DNA from: an uncultured Gemmatimonadota bacterium
GTDB taxonomy: Bacteria; Gemmatimonadota; Gemmatimonadetes; Gemmatimonadales; Gemmatimonadaceae
Direction: 5' to 3'
Assembly: GCA_946479895.1 (NCBI GenBank)
Contig: CAMLHT010000108.1
Span: 1 to 11,882 of the forward strand
Length of the DNA: 11,882 nt
Both the position numbers and the translations under genes were made by a program. Positions 1 to 7,464 of this stretch are shown one piece after another (within the stretch, counting starts at the first letter, position 1; each line of letters starts with the position of its first letter). The notes below the pieces were generated by a model. It was not told the DNA's origin. It did no database searches and worked only from the letters and a program-made list of their open reading frames with translations.

Positions 1-1
1 A

Positions 2-38
2 CCCCCACGCCCCCCGCCCCGCCCCCCTCGCCCACCCG
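2..38 (-). other. G-rich tract with G-quadruplex potential
   Basis: The plus strand is almost pure C here, so the minus strand carries several runs of three to six G separated by one to three bases, which fits the G-quadruplex pattern. It lies about 80 bp beyond the rpsA stop codon and beyond the hairpin at 70-95, in a stretch where I see no gene. It may be only a low-complexity GC tract. Folding is inferred from composition alone. Confidence 0.35.
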
Positions 39-69
39 CTGATGCCGAGCCGAGTGCCGAAAGCAGAAC

Positions 70-95
70 GGCCTCGCGAGCGTGCTCGCGCGGCC
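70..95. terminator. Hairpin downstream of rpsA, probable intrinsic terminator
   Basis: An 11-base arm (GGCCTCGCGAG) and its near-complement (CTCGCGCGGCC) enclose a 4-base loop; the stem has one mismatch. It begins about 24 bp past the rpsA stop codon. On the plus strand the stem runs into a T-rich tail (TTTCTCTTTCTC, 96-107); on the minus strand the tail is only GTTCTGCTTTC. It could therefore end the rpsA transcript and also one arriving from the left, off the window. Orientation is uncertain because the better U-tract is on the plus side. Confidence 0.6.
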
Positions 96-118
96 TTTCT
101 CTTTCTCGGAAAGAACGA

Positions 119-1918
119 CTACTCGTCGTCCGGAATAGCCGACATGTCGATCGGGATGTTGTTCCCCATGTCGTACTCGGACTCCATCGGGATGATCTTC
201 GACGGGGTCTCCGGGCGCGGCGGCTGCTCGGCCGGGATGCTGACGACGCCCAGCACGATCCGGCGGTGGATCGGATCCACCTCCTGCACCCGCAGGTTGA
301 CGTTCATCGTCTCGTAGACGACGTCGGTCGGGACGTCCACGGACTTCCCATCCGGATGCAGCTGCGACAGCGGAACGAAGCCTTCGATATCGTTGCCGAT
401 GTCGACGACGACGCCCTTGTCCATGAGGCGGACGACCTTGCCCGGCAGCTCCATGTTGACCGGGTAGTTCTCGCCGATCTTGAGCCACGGATCCTCCTCG
501 GCCTGCTTGAGGCCGAGCGAGATGCGCTTGTTCTCCGCATCGATGTTGAGGATCACCACGTCGACGGCGTCACCCTTCTTGACGACTTCCGACGGGTGCT
601 GCACGCGCTTGGTCCAGCTCATGTCGGAGATGTGGATCAGGCCGTCGATGCCCGGCTCGATTTCGACGAAGGCGCCGAACGAGGTCAGGTTGCGGACCTT
701 GCCGTTGATGCGCGTGCCGACCGGGTACTTGAGCGGCAGCACCATCCACGGATCCTGCTCCGTCTGCTTCATGCCCAGCGAGATCTTCTCCTCGCTCGGA
801 TCGACCTTGAGCACCACCGCCTCGATCGTCTCGCCGATGCTCACGAGCTTCGACGGGTGACGGACGTTGCGGGTCCAGGACATCTCGCTGATGTGGACGA
901 GGCCTTCGATGCCCGGCTCCAGCTCGATGAACGCGCCGTAGTTCGTGATCGAGACGACCTTGCCCGTGACGCGGGTGCCGACCGGGTACTTCTCGGCGAC
1001 GTCCTTCCACGGATACGGGTGCAGCTGCTTGAGACCGAGGCTGATACGCTCGCGCGTCCAGTCGATGTCGAGCACCTTGACCTCGAGCTCCTGGCCGATC
1101 TGGACCATCTCGGTCGGGTGCGAGACGCGGCCCCACGACATGTCGGTGATGTGGAGGAGACCGTCGACGCCGCCGAGGTCGATGAACGCACCGAAGTCGG
1201 TGATGTTCTTGACGACGCCCTTCCGGATCTGGTCCTTCTCCAGCTCCTTCATGAGCTTCTCGCGCTTGCCCGCACGCTCGTTCTCGAGGATCACGCGGCG
1301 CGAGACGACGATGTTGCGGCGGCGCTTGTTGAGCTTGATGATCTTGAACTCGAACTTCTGGCCGAGCAGCTCGTCGATGTTCGGGACGCGGCGGAGCGCG
1401 ATCTGCGAACCCGGGAGGAACGCGTCGACGCCCATGAGGTCGACCACGACGCCACCCTTGATCTTCTTGACGAGCGTGCCCTCGACCGGCTGGTCGTTCT
1501 CGTACGCGAGGCGGATCTTCTCCCACACGCGCATGAAGTCGGCTTTCTTCTTGGACAGCACGACCGACCCTTCCTGATCCTCGAGGTGCTCCAGCAGGAC
1601 CTCGACCTCGTCACCCGGCTTGAGGTCCGGATGGTCCTTGAACTCCTCGAGCGGAACGGTGCCTTCGGACTTGAAGCCGATGTCGAGGACGACGACGTTC
1701 TCGCGGATGGACTGGACCTTGGCCTTGACGATCTCGCCTTCGTCGATCGAGGCCATGGAGCCCTGGTACATCTCCATCATCCGCTCGTAATCCTCGGACG
1801 TGTACTCGTCTTCCTCGTAGAGCTCGGGGCGGCGATTGGCCAGCGGCCGGAGCTTGCCGTGCGAGGGGTCCTTCGGGCGGCGCTCGGAGATGAGGCCGGT
1901 CATGGAATCTTCGGACAT
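119..1918 (-). CDS. rpsA: 30S ribosomal protein S1
   Basis: Binds mRNA on the 30S subunit and helps load it for translation initiation. The 599-residue product has six S1 (OB-fold RNA-binding) domains, at about residues 60-124, 145-209, 232-297, 316-384, 403-471 and 490-557. Domains 3-5 are the most alike: each has a GAF[IV] strand, an H-I-[TS]-[DE]-M-S-W segment and a following HP[ST] turn, and 4 and 5 are introduced by a YPVGTR linker. Six domains match the long Gram-negative form (E. coli S1 has 557 residues). The first ~55 residues are charged and the tail after 560 is acidic and proline-containing. I chose ATG at 1918, which has AGGAG at 1931-1935 (12-base spacing). The frame also opens at GTG 1942, but that start has no upstream ribosome-binding site and would contain the AGGAG. 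cmk lies upstream, the usual cmk-rpsA pairing. E. coli S1 represses its own translation through its leader; whether that applies here is unknown. Confidence 0.96.
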   Translation of the reverse strand: MSEDSMTGLISERRPKDPSHGKLRPLANRRPELYEEDEYTSEDYERMMEMYQGSMASIDEGEIVKAKVQSIRENVVVLDIGFKSEGTVPLEEFKDHPDLKPGDEVEVLLEHLEDQEGSVVLSKKKADFMRVWEKIRLAYENDQPVEGTLVKKIKGGVVVDLMGVDAFLPGSQIALRRVPNIDELLGQKFEFKIIKLNKRRRNIVVSRRVILENERAGKREKLMKELEKDQIRKGVVKNITDFGAFIDLGGVDGLLHITDMSWGRVSHPTEMVQIGQELEVKVLDIDWTRERISLGLKQLHPYPWKDVAEKYPVGTRVTGKVVSITNYGAFIELEPGIEGLVHISEMSWTRNVRHPSKLVSIGETIEAVVLKVDPSEEKISLGMKQTEQDPWMVLPLKYPVGTRINGKVRNLTSFGAFVEIEPGIDGLIHISDMSWTKRVQHPSEVVKKGDAVDVVILNIDAENKRISLGLKQAEEDPWLKIGENYPVNMELPGKVVRLMDKGVVVDIGNDIEGFVPLSQLHPDGKSVDVPTDVVYETMNVNLRVQEVDPIHRRIVLGVVSIPAEQPPRPETPSKIIPMESEYDMGNNIPIDMSAIPDDE

Positions 1919-1930
1919 ACGAATGAGAAT

Positions 1931-1935
1931 CTCCT
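1931..1935 (-). promoter_or_regulatory. Ribosome-binding site for rpsA
   Basis: AGGAG on the minus strand, 12 bases before ATG 1918. It lies inside the alternative frame from GTG 1942, which is the main reason for preferring the shorter rpsA start. The spacing is longer than the usual 5-9 bases. Confidence 0.5.
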
Positions 1936-1986
1936 GCTTCACGTTTTTTTAGGCTCGCCGTGAGGAGCGAGTCAGAGGGTTTGTCA

Positions 1987-2063
1987 TGTCATCCTGAGCC
2001 GAAGGCGAGGGATCTGCTTTTCCTCAATCGACGAGCAGATCCCTCGCTGCGCTCAGGATGACA
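1987..2063. repeat. Imperfect palindromic dispersed repeat in the rpsA leader
   Basis: Two inverted arms, 1987-2018 and 2034-2063, each made of two 13-base blocks: TGTCATCCTGAGC and CGAGGGATCTGCT on one arm and their exact complements on the other. Only the few bases between the blocks differ (6 versus 4), giving an internal loop. A 15-base apical loop separates the arms. A 30-base match to the right arm (26 of 30 identical) recurs at 6733-6762, and a weaker one at 11735-11769. From memory, the motif resembles a repeat common in intergenic DNA of several phyla. It would fold into a long hairpin in the cmk-rpsA transcript, ahead of the rpsA start. Confidence 0.8.
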
Positions 2064-2087
2064 GTGCAGCGGAGCCTTGAATGTTAG

Positions 2088-2105
2088 CCGGGGGTTCACC
2101 CCCGG
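2088..2105 (-). other. GC hairpin immediately after the cmk stop codon
   Basis: A perfect 7-bp stem, CCGGGGG and CCCCCGG, closes a 4-base loop. Three further pairs can form across a mismatch and a wobble (2083-2110). On the transcribed strand it starts four bases after the cmk stop and no U-tract follows, so it is not a standard intrinsic terminator. It could protect the cmk 3' end, be a weak terminator or be another small palindromic repeat. Confidence 0.5.
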
Positions 2106-2109
2106 TCAA

Positions 2110-2802
2110 CTAAGTGGCGTCGGCGCGGTGACTTACGGCCTGGGCGAGGGCGACGATGCGCTCCACCTGCTCCTCCTGGGTCAGGTAGGTCGTGTCGATG
2201 AGGACGGCGTCCGGGGCCTGGACGGTCTGCATCGAGTCCCCGGCGTCCCGGCGGACCAGGCGGTCGGTCTCCTCGGCGATTTCGGCGTCCGTCGGGCCAC
2301 GGCCGAGGGACTGGAGCAGCCGCCGGCGGGCCCGTTCCCAGGGGTCGGCCACCAGGAAGACCTTCAGCTGGGCGTTCGGGAAGACGGCCGTTCCCATGTC
2401 CCGCCCGTCCACGACGATGTCGAAGGTGGTCACGGTGGCCCGGACCTGCTGGTTGACCCATTCCCGGACGCGCGGCATCCGGGCGACGCGGGACACATGG
2501 CGGGTGACCTCGCTGCCGCGGATCTGCGCGTCAACGCGCTGGCCGTCGATCGTCGGCGCGAAGCTCCGGCCGTCGGGCTCGAGGGCGACCGCGCTCCCTC
2601 CGGCGAGCACGAAATCCTCGGTCCAGGATTCGGGATCCGCATTCCGCCGCAGGGCCGCGGCGGTGATCGCCCGGTAGAGTGCCCCGGAGTCGACGTGATT
2701 GAAGCCGAGCCGCTTGGCGACCCACTGGGCGGTGGACGACTTGCCGGAAGCGGCGGGGCCGTCGATGGCGATCACGATGCGGCCGGAGGCACGATTGGGC
2801 AT
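2110..2802 (-). CDS. cmk: (d)CMP kinase (cytidylate kinase)
   Basis: Transfers phosphate from ATP to CMP or dCMP in cytosolic pyrimidine salvage. The 230-residue length is normal for bacterial Cmk. The P-loop GPAASGKS is at 15-22, followed by HVDSGALYR (36-44), which in the family binds CMP, and VDGRDMGTAVFP (131-142) with the conserved Arg-Asp. The C-terminal segment ends in DAVLIDTT. The substrate-contact motif written R-x-x-x-D-x-x-R in E. coli reads R185...D189...Q192 here, and the stretch before DAV looks about two residues shorter than usual. The start is ATG 2802, chosen because the conserved nucleotide-binding region follows at once; the ribosome-binding site is weak. It lies 22 bp downstream of aroA and upstream of rpsA, and is probably cotranscribed with aroA. 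Confidence 0.95.
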   Translation of the reverse strand: MPNRASGRIVIAIDGPAASGKSSTAQWVAKRLGFNHVDSGALYRAITAAALRRNADPESWTEDFVLAGGSAVALEPDGRSFAPTIDGQRVDAQIRGSEVTRHVSRVARMPRVREWVNQQVRATVTTFDIVVDGRDMGTAVFPNAQLKVFLVADPWERARRRLLQSLGRGPTDAEIAEETDRLVRRDAGDSMQTVQAPDAVLIDTTYLTQEEQVERIVALAQAVSHRADAT

Positions 2803-2826
2803 GGGTGAAGTCTCGCCGTTGCGGGC

Positions 2827-4104
2827 CTAGCGCGAAACCGCCGACCGGAGATCCGACCAGAACGCCGGGTAGGACACCGCCACGCAATCGCGATCGTCGA
2901 TCGCGATGGCATTTCCCGGGACCGCGCCGAGAATCCCGAAGGCCATGGCGATCCGGTGATCGCCCCGGGTGACGATGGACCCCGATAGCGGAAGGTCCGA
3001 TCCCGTCACGCGCATCCCGTCCGGAAGCTCCTCCGCCTGCACGCCGATCGCTCGGAGGTTGCCGACCACGGTGGCGATGCGGTCGCTCTCCTTCACGCGC
3101 AGCTCGGCGGCGCCGGTGATGGTCGTGGTGCCTTCGGCCCGGGCGGCCACGCACGCGAGCAGCGGCAGCTCGTCGATGAGGGTCGGGACCTCGGCGCCAC
3201 CGATGGTCGTCGCGACGAGGCGTCCGGGCGACGCCACGATCGTCGCCGTCGTTTCCCCGCCCGACTCGGCCCGGTCGTCCGACTGGATGCGCGCGCCCAT
3301 GCGCTGAAGCGCGAGGAGGGCGCCGTCGCGGGTCGGGTTCACGCAGACCCATGGCATCGCGATTTCCCCGGAGGTCGCCAGCGCAGCGAGACCGGCGAAG
3401 AAGGCGGCCGAGGATGGATCGCCGGGAACGCGCACGTCGGCGGCCTGAAGCCCGGCGAGAGGGCCGATGTGCACGCAGTGTCCGTCCCGCACTTCCTCGA
3501 GATGAATGTGCGCGCCGCGCGCCTCGAGCATTCGTTCGGTGTGGTCGCGGGAGCGCATCGGCTCGGTGACCGACGACGGGATGCCCGAGACCGCCGCCGC
3601 GAGGATGACGGCGCTCTTCACCTGCGCGCTCGAGGTTTCGCTGAAGTAGTGGATCGGATGGAGATTCCCGCCAGCGATGGTCATCGGCAGGCCGCCGTGG
3701 TCGGGCAGCTCGACCGTCGCGCCCATGTCCGTGAGCGGCCGCGCGACGCGCCGCATGGGCCGTCGCGACAGGCTGGCGTCGCCGACGAAGGTGGACCTGA
3801 ACGGCTGGGCGGCCGCGATGCCGGCGAACAGCCGCGCGCTCGTTCCGCTGTTGCCGCAGTCGAGCGGCGATGCGGATGCGCGAAGGCCCCGCGTCCCGAC
3901 GCCGCTCACGCTGAAATCGGCGGAAAGCTCGGGGACGGCGACACCCAGCGCGCGCAGCATGCCCGCCGTCGATCGGATGTCCGCCGAGTCGAGGATGGAG
4001 GTGATCCGCGACGTCCCGTTCGCGAGCGCTGCGAGCATGAGCGCGCGATGGGAGATGGACTTGTCACCCGGCACGCCGATGGTGGCCGAGACGCGGAGGT
4101 TCAT
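2827..4104 (-). CDS. aroA: 3-phosphoshikimate 1-carboxyvinyltransferase (EPSP synthase)
   Basis: Joins phosphoenolpyruvate to shikimate-3-phosphate to give EPSP, the sixth step of the shikimate pathway. The 425-residue protein shows the diagnostic motifs in order: GDKSISHRA (13-21, with the substrate-binding Lys15), DCGNSGTSARL (82-92), SLSRRPMRR (111-119), SRDHTE (185-190), VPGDPSSAAFF (226-236), DELPLL (311-316, with Asp311 matching the E. coli catalytic Asp313), RVKESDRI (336-343) and GDHRIAMAF (381-389). From family knowledge, SRDHTE is more typical of the Bacillus/CP4-like class II enzymes than of the E. coli type. The frame stays open 63 codons upstream, but ATG 4104 is chosen because it overlaps the upstream stop by four bases (ATGA) and the conserved N-terminus starts there. 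Its position between tyrA and cmk suggests translation coupled to tyrA. Confidence 0.96.
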   Translation of the reverse strand: MNLRVSATIGVPGDKSISHRALMLAALANGTSRITSILDSADIRSTAGMLRALGVAVPELSADFSVSGVGTRGLRASASPLDCGNSGTSARLFAGIAAAQPFRSTFVGDASLSRRPMRRVARPLTDMGATVELPDHGGLPMTIAGGNLHPIHYFSETSSAQVKSAVILAAAVSGIPSSVTEPMRSRDHTERMLEARGAHIHLEEVRDGHCVHIGPLAGLQAADVRVPGDPSSAAFFAGLAALATSGEIAMPWVCVNPTRDGALLALQRMGARIQSDDRAESGGETTATIVASPGRLVATTIGGAEVPTLIDELPLLACVAARAEGTTTITGAAELRVKESDRIATVVGNLRAIGVQAEELPDGMRVTGSDLPLSGSIVTRGDHRIAMAFGILGAVPGNAIAIDDRDCVAVSYPAFWSDLRSAVSR

Positions 4105-4970
4105 CGGTCGCGGTCCGTCGCGCCCTGCTGGTCGAGCGCCCAGGAGCGGGCCACCGACCAGGTGAGCCCGGTTGCTTCCAGCTGCGCGCGCTCGAGGCCC
4201 TGGCGCATCGAGCGCAGCTCCGACTCGATCGATTCGAGCATGGCCAGCGTGCGGCCGGGAGTCGCGGCGAGCAGCGGCCGCCACATCGTCCATGGGCTTG
4301 CAGCGAGACGAGTCATGTCCCGCGCGCCGGGGCCGATGCGCGAGCGCTGGATACCCGAATACGCGAAGGTGGAGGCGATCGCGGTCGCCACGAGCTGCGG
4401 CACGTGACTGACGGCCGCGACGAGATCGGCGTGAGCCGCCGCGTCGAGATACTCGATCCGGCTCGCGCCGGCCATGCTCCAGAACAGCTCCACGTCCTCC
4501 CGCATGCGGCGGGTTCCCCGCTCCTCGACGTAGACCGTCGCGCCGCGAAAGAGATCGGCGCTCGCGGCGCCGAAGCCGGCGTGAGCGGACCCGGCCAGCG
4601 GATGCGAGCCGATCACCCGCTCGGCGATCGCGGAATCGAGGCGGGTGGCGTCCGGCCGCTGGAGACCCGCCGCATGAATGACGGTCGCGTGCGCACCGAC
4701 CGAGGCGACGACTTCCCGGGCGACCGACGCAAGTTCATCGAGGGGCACGGCGATGAGCACAAGGTCCGCTGCGCGTACCGCGTCGGCGATCGAGGGCATG
4801 ACCTGGACGCCGGCGCGCGCGGCGAGGTCGCGGTCTTCGGCGTCGGTGGCGAAACCGGTCGGGATCGCTCCCCGCTCCATGAGCTTGAGGGCGGCCGATC
4901 CCCCGATGACACCGAGCCCGATGATCGCGACGCGGGTCGCCCCTTGATCGACCGGGGGCAGGCTGGTCAC
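4101..4970 (-). CDS. tyrA: Prephenate dehydrogenase family protein (TyrA-like)
   Basis: The likely reaction is NAD(P)-dependent oxidative decarboxylation of prephenate (or arogenate) in the tyrosine branch. The 289-residue protein has an N-terminal Rossmann fold, [10 protein letters not shown] (16-25), then IAVPLDEL (73-80), [13 protein letters not shown] (121-133) with the presumed catalytic His123, AVSHVPQ (186-192) with His189, and [11 protein letters not shown] (215-225). The rest is the helical TyrA dimerisation domain. There is no chorismate mutase part and no C-terminal ACT domain. The stretch at 97-108 reads [12 protein letters not shown] where most TyrA proteins have a D-x-G-S-x-K motif with an active-site serine. 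Prephenate versus arogenate preference cannot be read from the sequence. It starts at GTG 4970, overlapping the dapD stop by four bases (GTGA), and ends with an ATGA overlap into aroA. Confidence 0.85.
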   Translation of the reverse strand: MTSLPPVDQGATRVAIIGLGVIGGSAALKLMERGAIPTGFATDAEDRDLAARAGVQVMPSIADAVRAADLVLIAVPLDELASVAREVVASVGAHATVIHAAGLQRPDATRLDSAIAERVIGSHPLAGSAHAGFGAASADLFRGATVYVEERGTRRMREDVELFWSMAGASRIEYLDAAAHADLVAAVSHVPQLVATAIASTFAYSGIQRSRIGPGARDMTRLAASPWTMWRPLLAATPGRTLAMLESIESELRSMRQGLERAQLEATGLTWSVARSWALDQQGATDRDR

Positions 4971-5848
4971 CGCAGCCAGCCTTCGAGCGCCGTCGCGAGG
5001 TCCGTCTTCTCGTCCCGATACTTCACGATCACCGGCGTCTGGAGCGACAGGCCTTCACGGGCAGCCCACCCGCCATGCACGGAGCGCGCACCGGGCACCA
5101 CGACGGCGCCCTCGGGGATCTCGAGCGGCGCGTCGGCCGAGCCCTTGTAGACCTTCTCGTGCACGAGATCATAGACCGGCGTGCCGCGGGTGAGGATGAC
5201 ACCCGCGCCGAGGACCGCGCGACGGCGAACGACCGTCCCCTCGTACACGCCGCAGTTGCCGCCGACCATCACCTCGTCCTCGATGATGACGGGCGATGCA
5301 TTGATCGGCTCGAGCACGCCGCCGATCTGCGCCGCGGCACTGAGGTGGACCTTGCGGCCGATCTGGGCGCAGGAGCCCACGAGGGCGTGGGAGTCCACCA
5401 TCGTGCCTTCGCCGACGTACGCTCCCACGTTGACGTACATGGGCGGCATGCAGACGACACCCTTCGCCAGGTGCGCGCCGCGCCTCACCGTGGAGCCGCC
5501 AGGCACGATGCGAATCCCGTCGCCGGCGCCGAACACGCGGATGGGATACGTGTCCTTGTCGACGAAGGAGAAGGCGACGAAGCGGGCGTGCTCGCTGAAG
5601 TGCGAGGCAGCGACTTCGACGAGGTCGCCGGCGCGAAAGCCCAGCAGGATCCCTCGCTTCACCCACGGCACGGCGGACCACTTGCCATCCTGATGCTCGG
5701 CGGCGCGCACGACGCCGGCCTCGAGCGCGTCGAGCAGGTCGCAGACGACGTCCTTGGCATCCGGCGGCAGCTTCTCGCCGGCAGGTGTCGCGGCGTACGC
5801 CTCGATCTTCTCCTGGAGCGCGGGACCGCTGAGATACTGCCGGGTCAC
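4967..5848 (-). CDS. dapD: Tetrahydrodipicolinate N-succinyltransferase
   Basis: Succinylates tetrahydrodipicolinate from succinyl-CoA in the succinylase branch of DAP/lysine synthesis. The 293-residue protein is slightly longer than E. coli DapD (274). A helical N-terminal domain (about 1-105) precedes a left-handed parallel beta-helix of hexapeptide repeats. [27 protein letters not shown] (138-164) and GGVLEPI (176-182) follow the E. coli pattern closely. Asp152 and Glu203 (in VYEG) align by eye with the two catalytic acidic residues of DapD. The pattern is DapD rather than the acetyl-transferring DapH. The frame opens at 6007, but GTG 5848 is chosen: it overlaps the dapA stop (GTGA) and removes a low-complexity extension. 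The gene ends with a GTGA overlap into tyrA. Confidence 0.93.
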   Translation of the reverse strand: MTRQYLSGPALQEKIEAYAATPAGEKLPPDAKDVVCDLLDALEAGVVRAAEHQDGKWSAVPWVKRGILLGFRAGDLVEVAASHFSEHARFVAFSFVDKDTYPIRVFGAGDGIRIVPGGSTVRRGAHLAKGVVCMPPMYVNVGAYVGEGTMVDSHALVGSCAQIGRKVHLSAAAQIGGVLEPINASPVIIEDEVMVGGNCGVYEGTVVRRRAVLGAGVILTRGTPVYDLVHEKVYKGSADAPLEIPEGAVVVPGARSVHGGWAAREGLSLQTPVIVKYRDEKTDLATALEGWLR

Positions 5849-6729
5849 AGCGCCCCCGCCGTCCGGAGGGCCGACTTCACGGCATCGGCATTCGACTCGT
5901 TCATCGGCACGAGCGGGAGGCGCAGCACGTTCTTCATCCTGCCCATCATGGCCATCGCCGCCTTCACCGGCAGCGGGTTGGATTCGATGAAGGCGGCGCG
6001 GAACCAAGGCAGGAGCTTCATGTGCAGCTCACGCGCGGCCGCGAGGTCGCCGGCGGCCATGAGGTTGCAGAGCTTCGACATCGCGCCGGGAACGGCGTTC
6101 GACACCACCGAGATGATCCCCTCCCCACCGAGGGCCATCACCGGCAGCGTGAGCTCGTCGTCGCCGGACAGGACGACGAAGCCCTTGGGCCGACCGCGGA
6201 TGATGTCGCTGATCTGGCCCAGGTTGCCCGACGCCTCCTTCACGGCGTGGATGTTCTTGATCCCGGCCAGCTCGATGGTCGTCTTCGCCTCGATGTTGCT
6301 GCCCGTGCGGCCGGGCACGTTGTAGACGACGATCGGCAGGTCGGTGGCCTCGGCGATCGCCCTGAAGTGCGCGACGATGCCGCGCTGCGGCGGCTTGTTG
6401 TACATCGGCGACGCGTGCAGCAGGTGCGTGGCCCCGAGCTCCTTCATCGCCTTCGAGAGCGTGACCGCCTTCGCGGTGTCGTTGGAGGCGGCGCCGGCGA
6501 CGACGGGCACCCTGCCCTTCACCTGCTCGACGGTGATCGCGACGACCCGCTTGTGCTCCTCGACCGTCATCGTCGCCGCTTCACCGGTGCTGCCGCAGGG
6601 CACGAGAAAGTGGATGCCTTCCTCGATCTGCCAGTCGATCAGGCTGCGAAGCGACTTCTCGTCGATGGAGCCGTCGGCGTTGAACGGCGTCACGAGAGCG
6701 GTGCCGCAACCGCGCAGTGGAGTGGTCAT
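5845..6729 (-). CDS. dapA: 4-hydroxy-tetrahydrodipicolinate synthase
   Basis: Condenses pyruvate with aspartate semialdehyde, the first committed step to DAP and lysine. The 294-residue TIM barrel is of normal length. It carries GTALVTPF (9-16), GSTGEA (46-51), SPMYNKP (107-113), YNVPGRTG (136-143) and AVKEASGN (162-169). Lys164 should form the Schiff base with pyruvate, Tyr136 and Tyr110 align with the E. coli proton-relay tyrosines, and Arg141 with the carboxylate-binding arginine. The first relay threonine (E. coli Thr44) is Ser47 here. The start is ATG 6729. Its best upstream ribosome-binding match, GAGGGA, lies within a dispersed repeat (6733-6762). dapB is 42 bp upstream and dapD overlaps the stop. 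Confidence 0.96.
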   Translation of the reverse strand: MTTPLRGCGTALVTPFNADGSIDEKSLRSLIDWQIEEGIHFLVPCGSTGEAATMTVEEHKRVVAITVEQVKGRVPVVAGAASNDTAKAVTLSKAMKELGATHLLHASPMYNKPPQRGIVAHFRAIAEATDLPIVVYNVPGRTGSNIEAKTTIELAGIKNIHAVKEASGNLGQISDIIRGRPKGFVVLSGDDELTLPVMALGGEGIISVVSNAVPGAMSKLCNLMAAGDLAAARELHMKLLPWFRAAFIESNPLPVKAAMAMMGRMKNVLRLPLVPMNESNADAVKSALRTAGAL

Positions 6730-6732
6730 GAG

Positions 6733-6762
6733 AGCAGGTCCCTCGCTACGCTCGGGATAACA
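6733..6762. repeat. Dispersed repeat arm between dapB and dapA
   Basis: On the minus strand this reads as two blocks, TGTTATCCCGAGC and GTAGCGAGGGACCTGCT. It matches the arm at 2034-2063 at 26 of 30 positions, and all four differences are transitions. Nine bases upstream on the minus strand, GTCATCCTGA repeats the start of the same motif and contains the dapB stop codon. The GAGGGA block sits about ten bases before the dapA start and is the best ribosome-binding site there. This is the only gap among the otherwise overlapping genes from the M20 gene to aroA, so the repeat probably inserted at, or expanded, a former tight junction. Confidence 0.75.
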
Positions 6763-6771
6763 TGGAAACGG

Positions 6772-7464
6772 TCAGGATGACCGCGAAATGACGTCCTTCA
6801 TGGTGAATACGCCGCGCCTGCCGACCAGCCATTTCGCGGCGACGATCGCGCCCTCGGCGAAGACGCGCCGGTCGCGGGCCACGTGAGCGATGCGGATGGT
6901 CTCGAAAGGCGCGTCGAAGATCAGCTCATGCGTTCCCGGAATGGAGCCGGTGCGCACGCTGGTGATCGGAATCGGTTTGCCCCAGGCGGCGGCCGCGGCC
7001 TTCTCCAGCGTATGCGCGGTGCCGGAAGGCGCGTCCTTCTTGGCCGAGTGGTGCAGCTCGATCATGTGCGCGTCGAACCCGCCGGTCGCGGAGAGTATGC
7101 GCGCCGCCTCGGCGACGATCGCCTCGAACGCGTTGACGCCCAGGGAGAAGTTGGTGGCGGTCAGGAGAGCACCGTTGCGCCTCCCCACTTCCTCGGAGAT
7201 GGCGGGCAGCGCGTCGTACCAGCCCGTCGTGCCAACCACGGTCGGCACTCCGGCCGCCACCAGGCCACGGACGTTGCCGGCCGCCGCGGACGGCGTCGTG
7301 AACTCCACGGCGACTTCCGCCCCGTTCAGCATCGCGGGCGTGATGCCCTTCGAGGTCTCGGCCACGTCGAGCCGGGCGACGACCTCGCAATCGCGCTCGG
7401 CGGCGAGCTGCTCGATCGCCCGGCCCATCTTCCCCATGCCCACGATGGCGAGCCGCGTGCTCAT
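6772..7464 (-). CDS. dapB: 4-hydroxy-tetrahydrodipicolinate reductase
   Basis: NAD(P)H-dependent reduction of the DapA product to tetrahydrodipicolinate. At 230 residues it is shorter than E. coli DapB (273), like the compact forms known in several phyla. The Rossmann motif is VGMGKMGRAI (8-17) and VGTTGW is at 77-82. ELHHSAKKDAPSGTA (136-150) carries the catalytic pair His138/His139, with Lys142 aligning with E. coli Lys163. ATG 7464 overlaps the lysC stop (ATGA), so coupling supports this start. The last codons and stop (TCA TCC TGA) coincide with GTCATCCTGA, a piece of the dispersed repeat, so the C-terminal residues may have been changed by repeat insertion. Confidence 0.95.
   Translation of the reverse strand: MSTRLAIVGMGKMGRAIEQLAAERDCEVVARLDVAETSKGITPAMLNGAEVAVEFTTPSAAAGNVRGLVAAGVPTVVGTTGWYDALPAISEEVGRRNGALLTATNFSLGVNAFEAIVAEAARILSATGGFDAHMIELHHSAKKDAPSGTAHTLEKAAAAAWGKPIPITSVRTGSIPGTHELIFDAPFETIRIAHVARDRRVFAEGAIVAAKWLVGRRGVFTMKDVISRSS

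Noticed and set aside
713..991. Direct DNA repeats within rpsA, such as GTGCCGACCGGGTACTT at two sites
   Set aside because: They encode the same YPVGTR linker before two S1 domains. This is domain duplication, not a CRISPR or mobile repeat.
119..1942. GTG 1942 as the rpsA start
   Set aside because: No ribosome-binding site lies upstream of it, and the clear AGGAG at 1931-1935 would be inside the coding sequence. ATG 1918 is better supported.
1944..1950. Run of seven T on the plus strand as a terminator tail
   Set aside because: No stable GC stem precedes it in the plus direction and no plus-strand gene ends there. On the minus strand it is an A-tract in the rpsA leader.
266..1963. A 565-codon open frame on the plus strand opposite rpsA
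   Set aside because: Its product is an Asp/Arg/Leu/Val-rich low-complexity string typical of an antisense frame in GC-rich DNA. The opposite strand encodes a complete six-domain S1.
2827..4293. Longer starts for aroA (4293), dapD (6007) and asd (10171)
   Set aside because: The extensions are Arg/Ala/Gly-rich shadow sequence overlapping upstream genes. The ATGA or GTGA overlaps mark the true starts.
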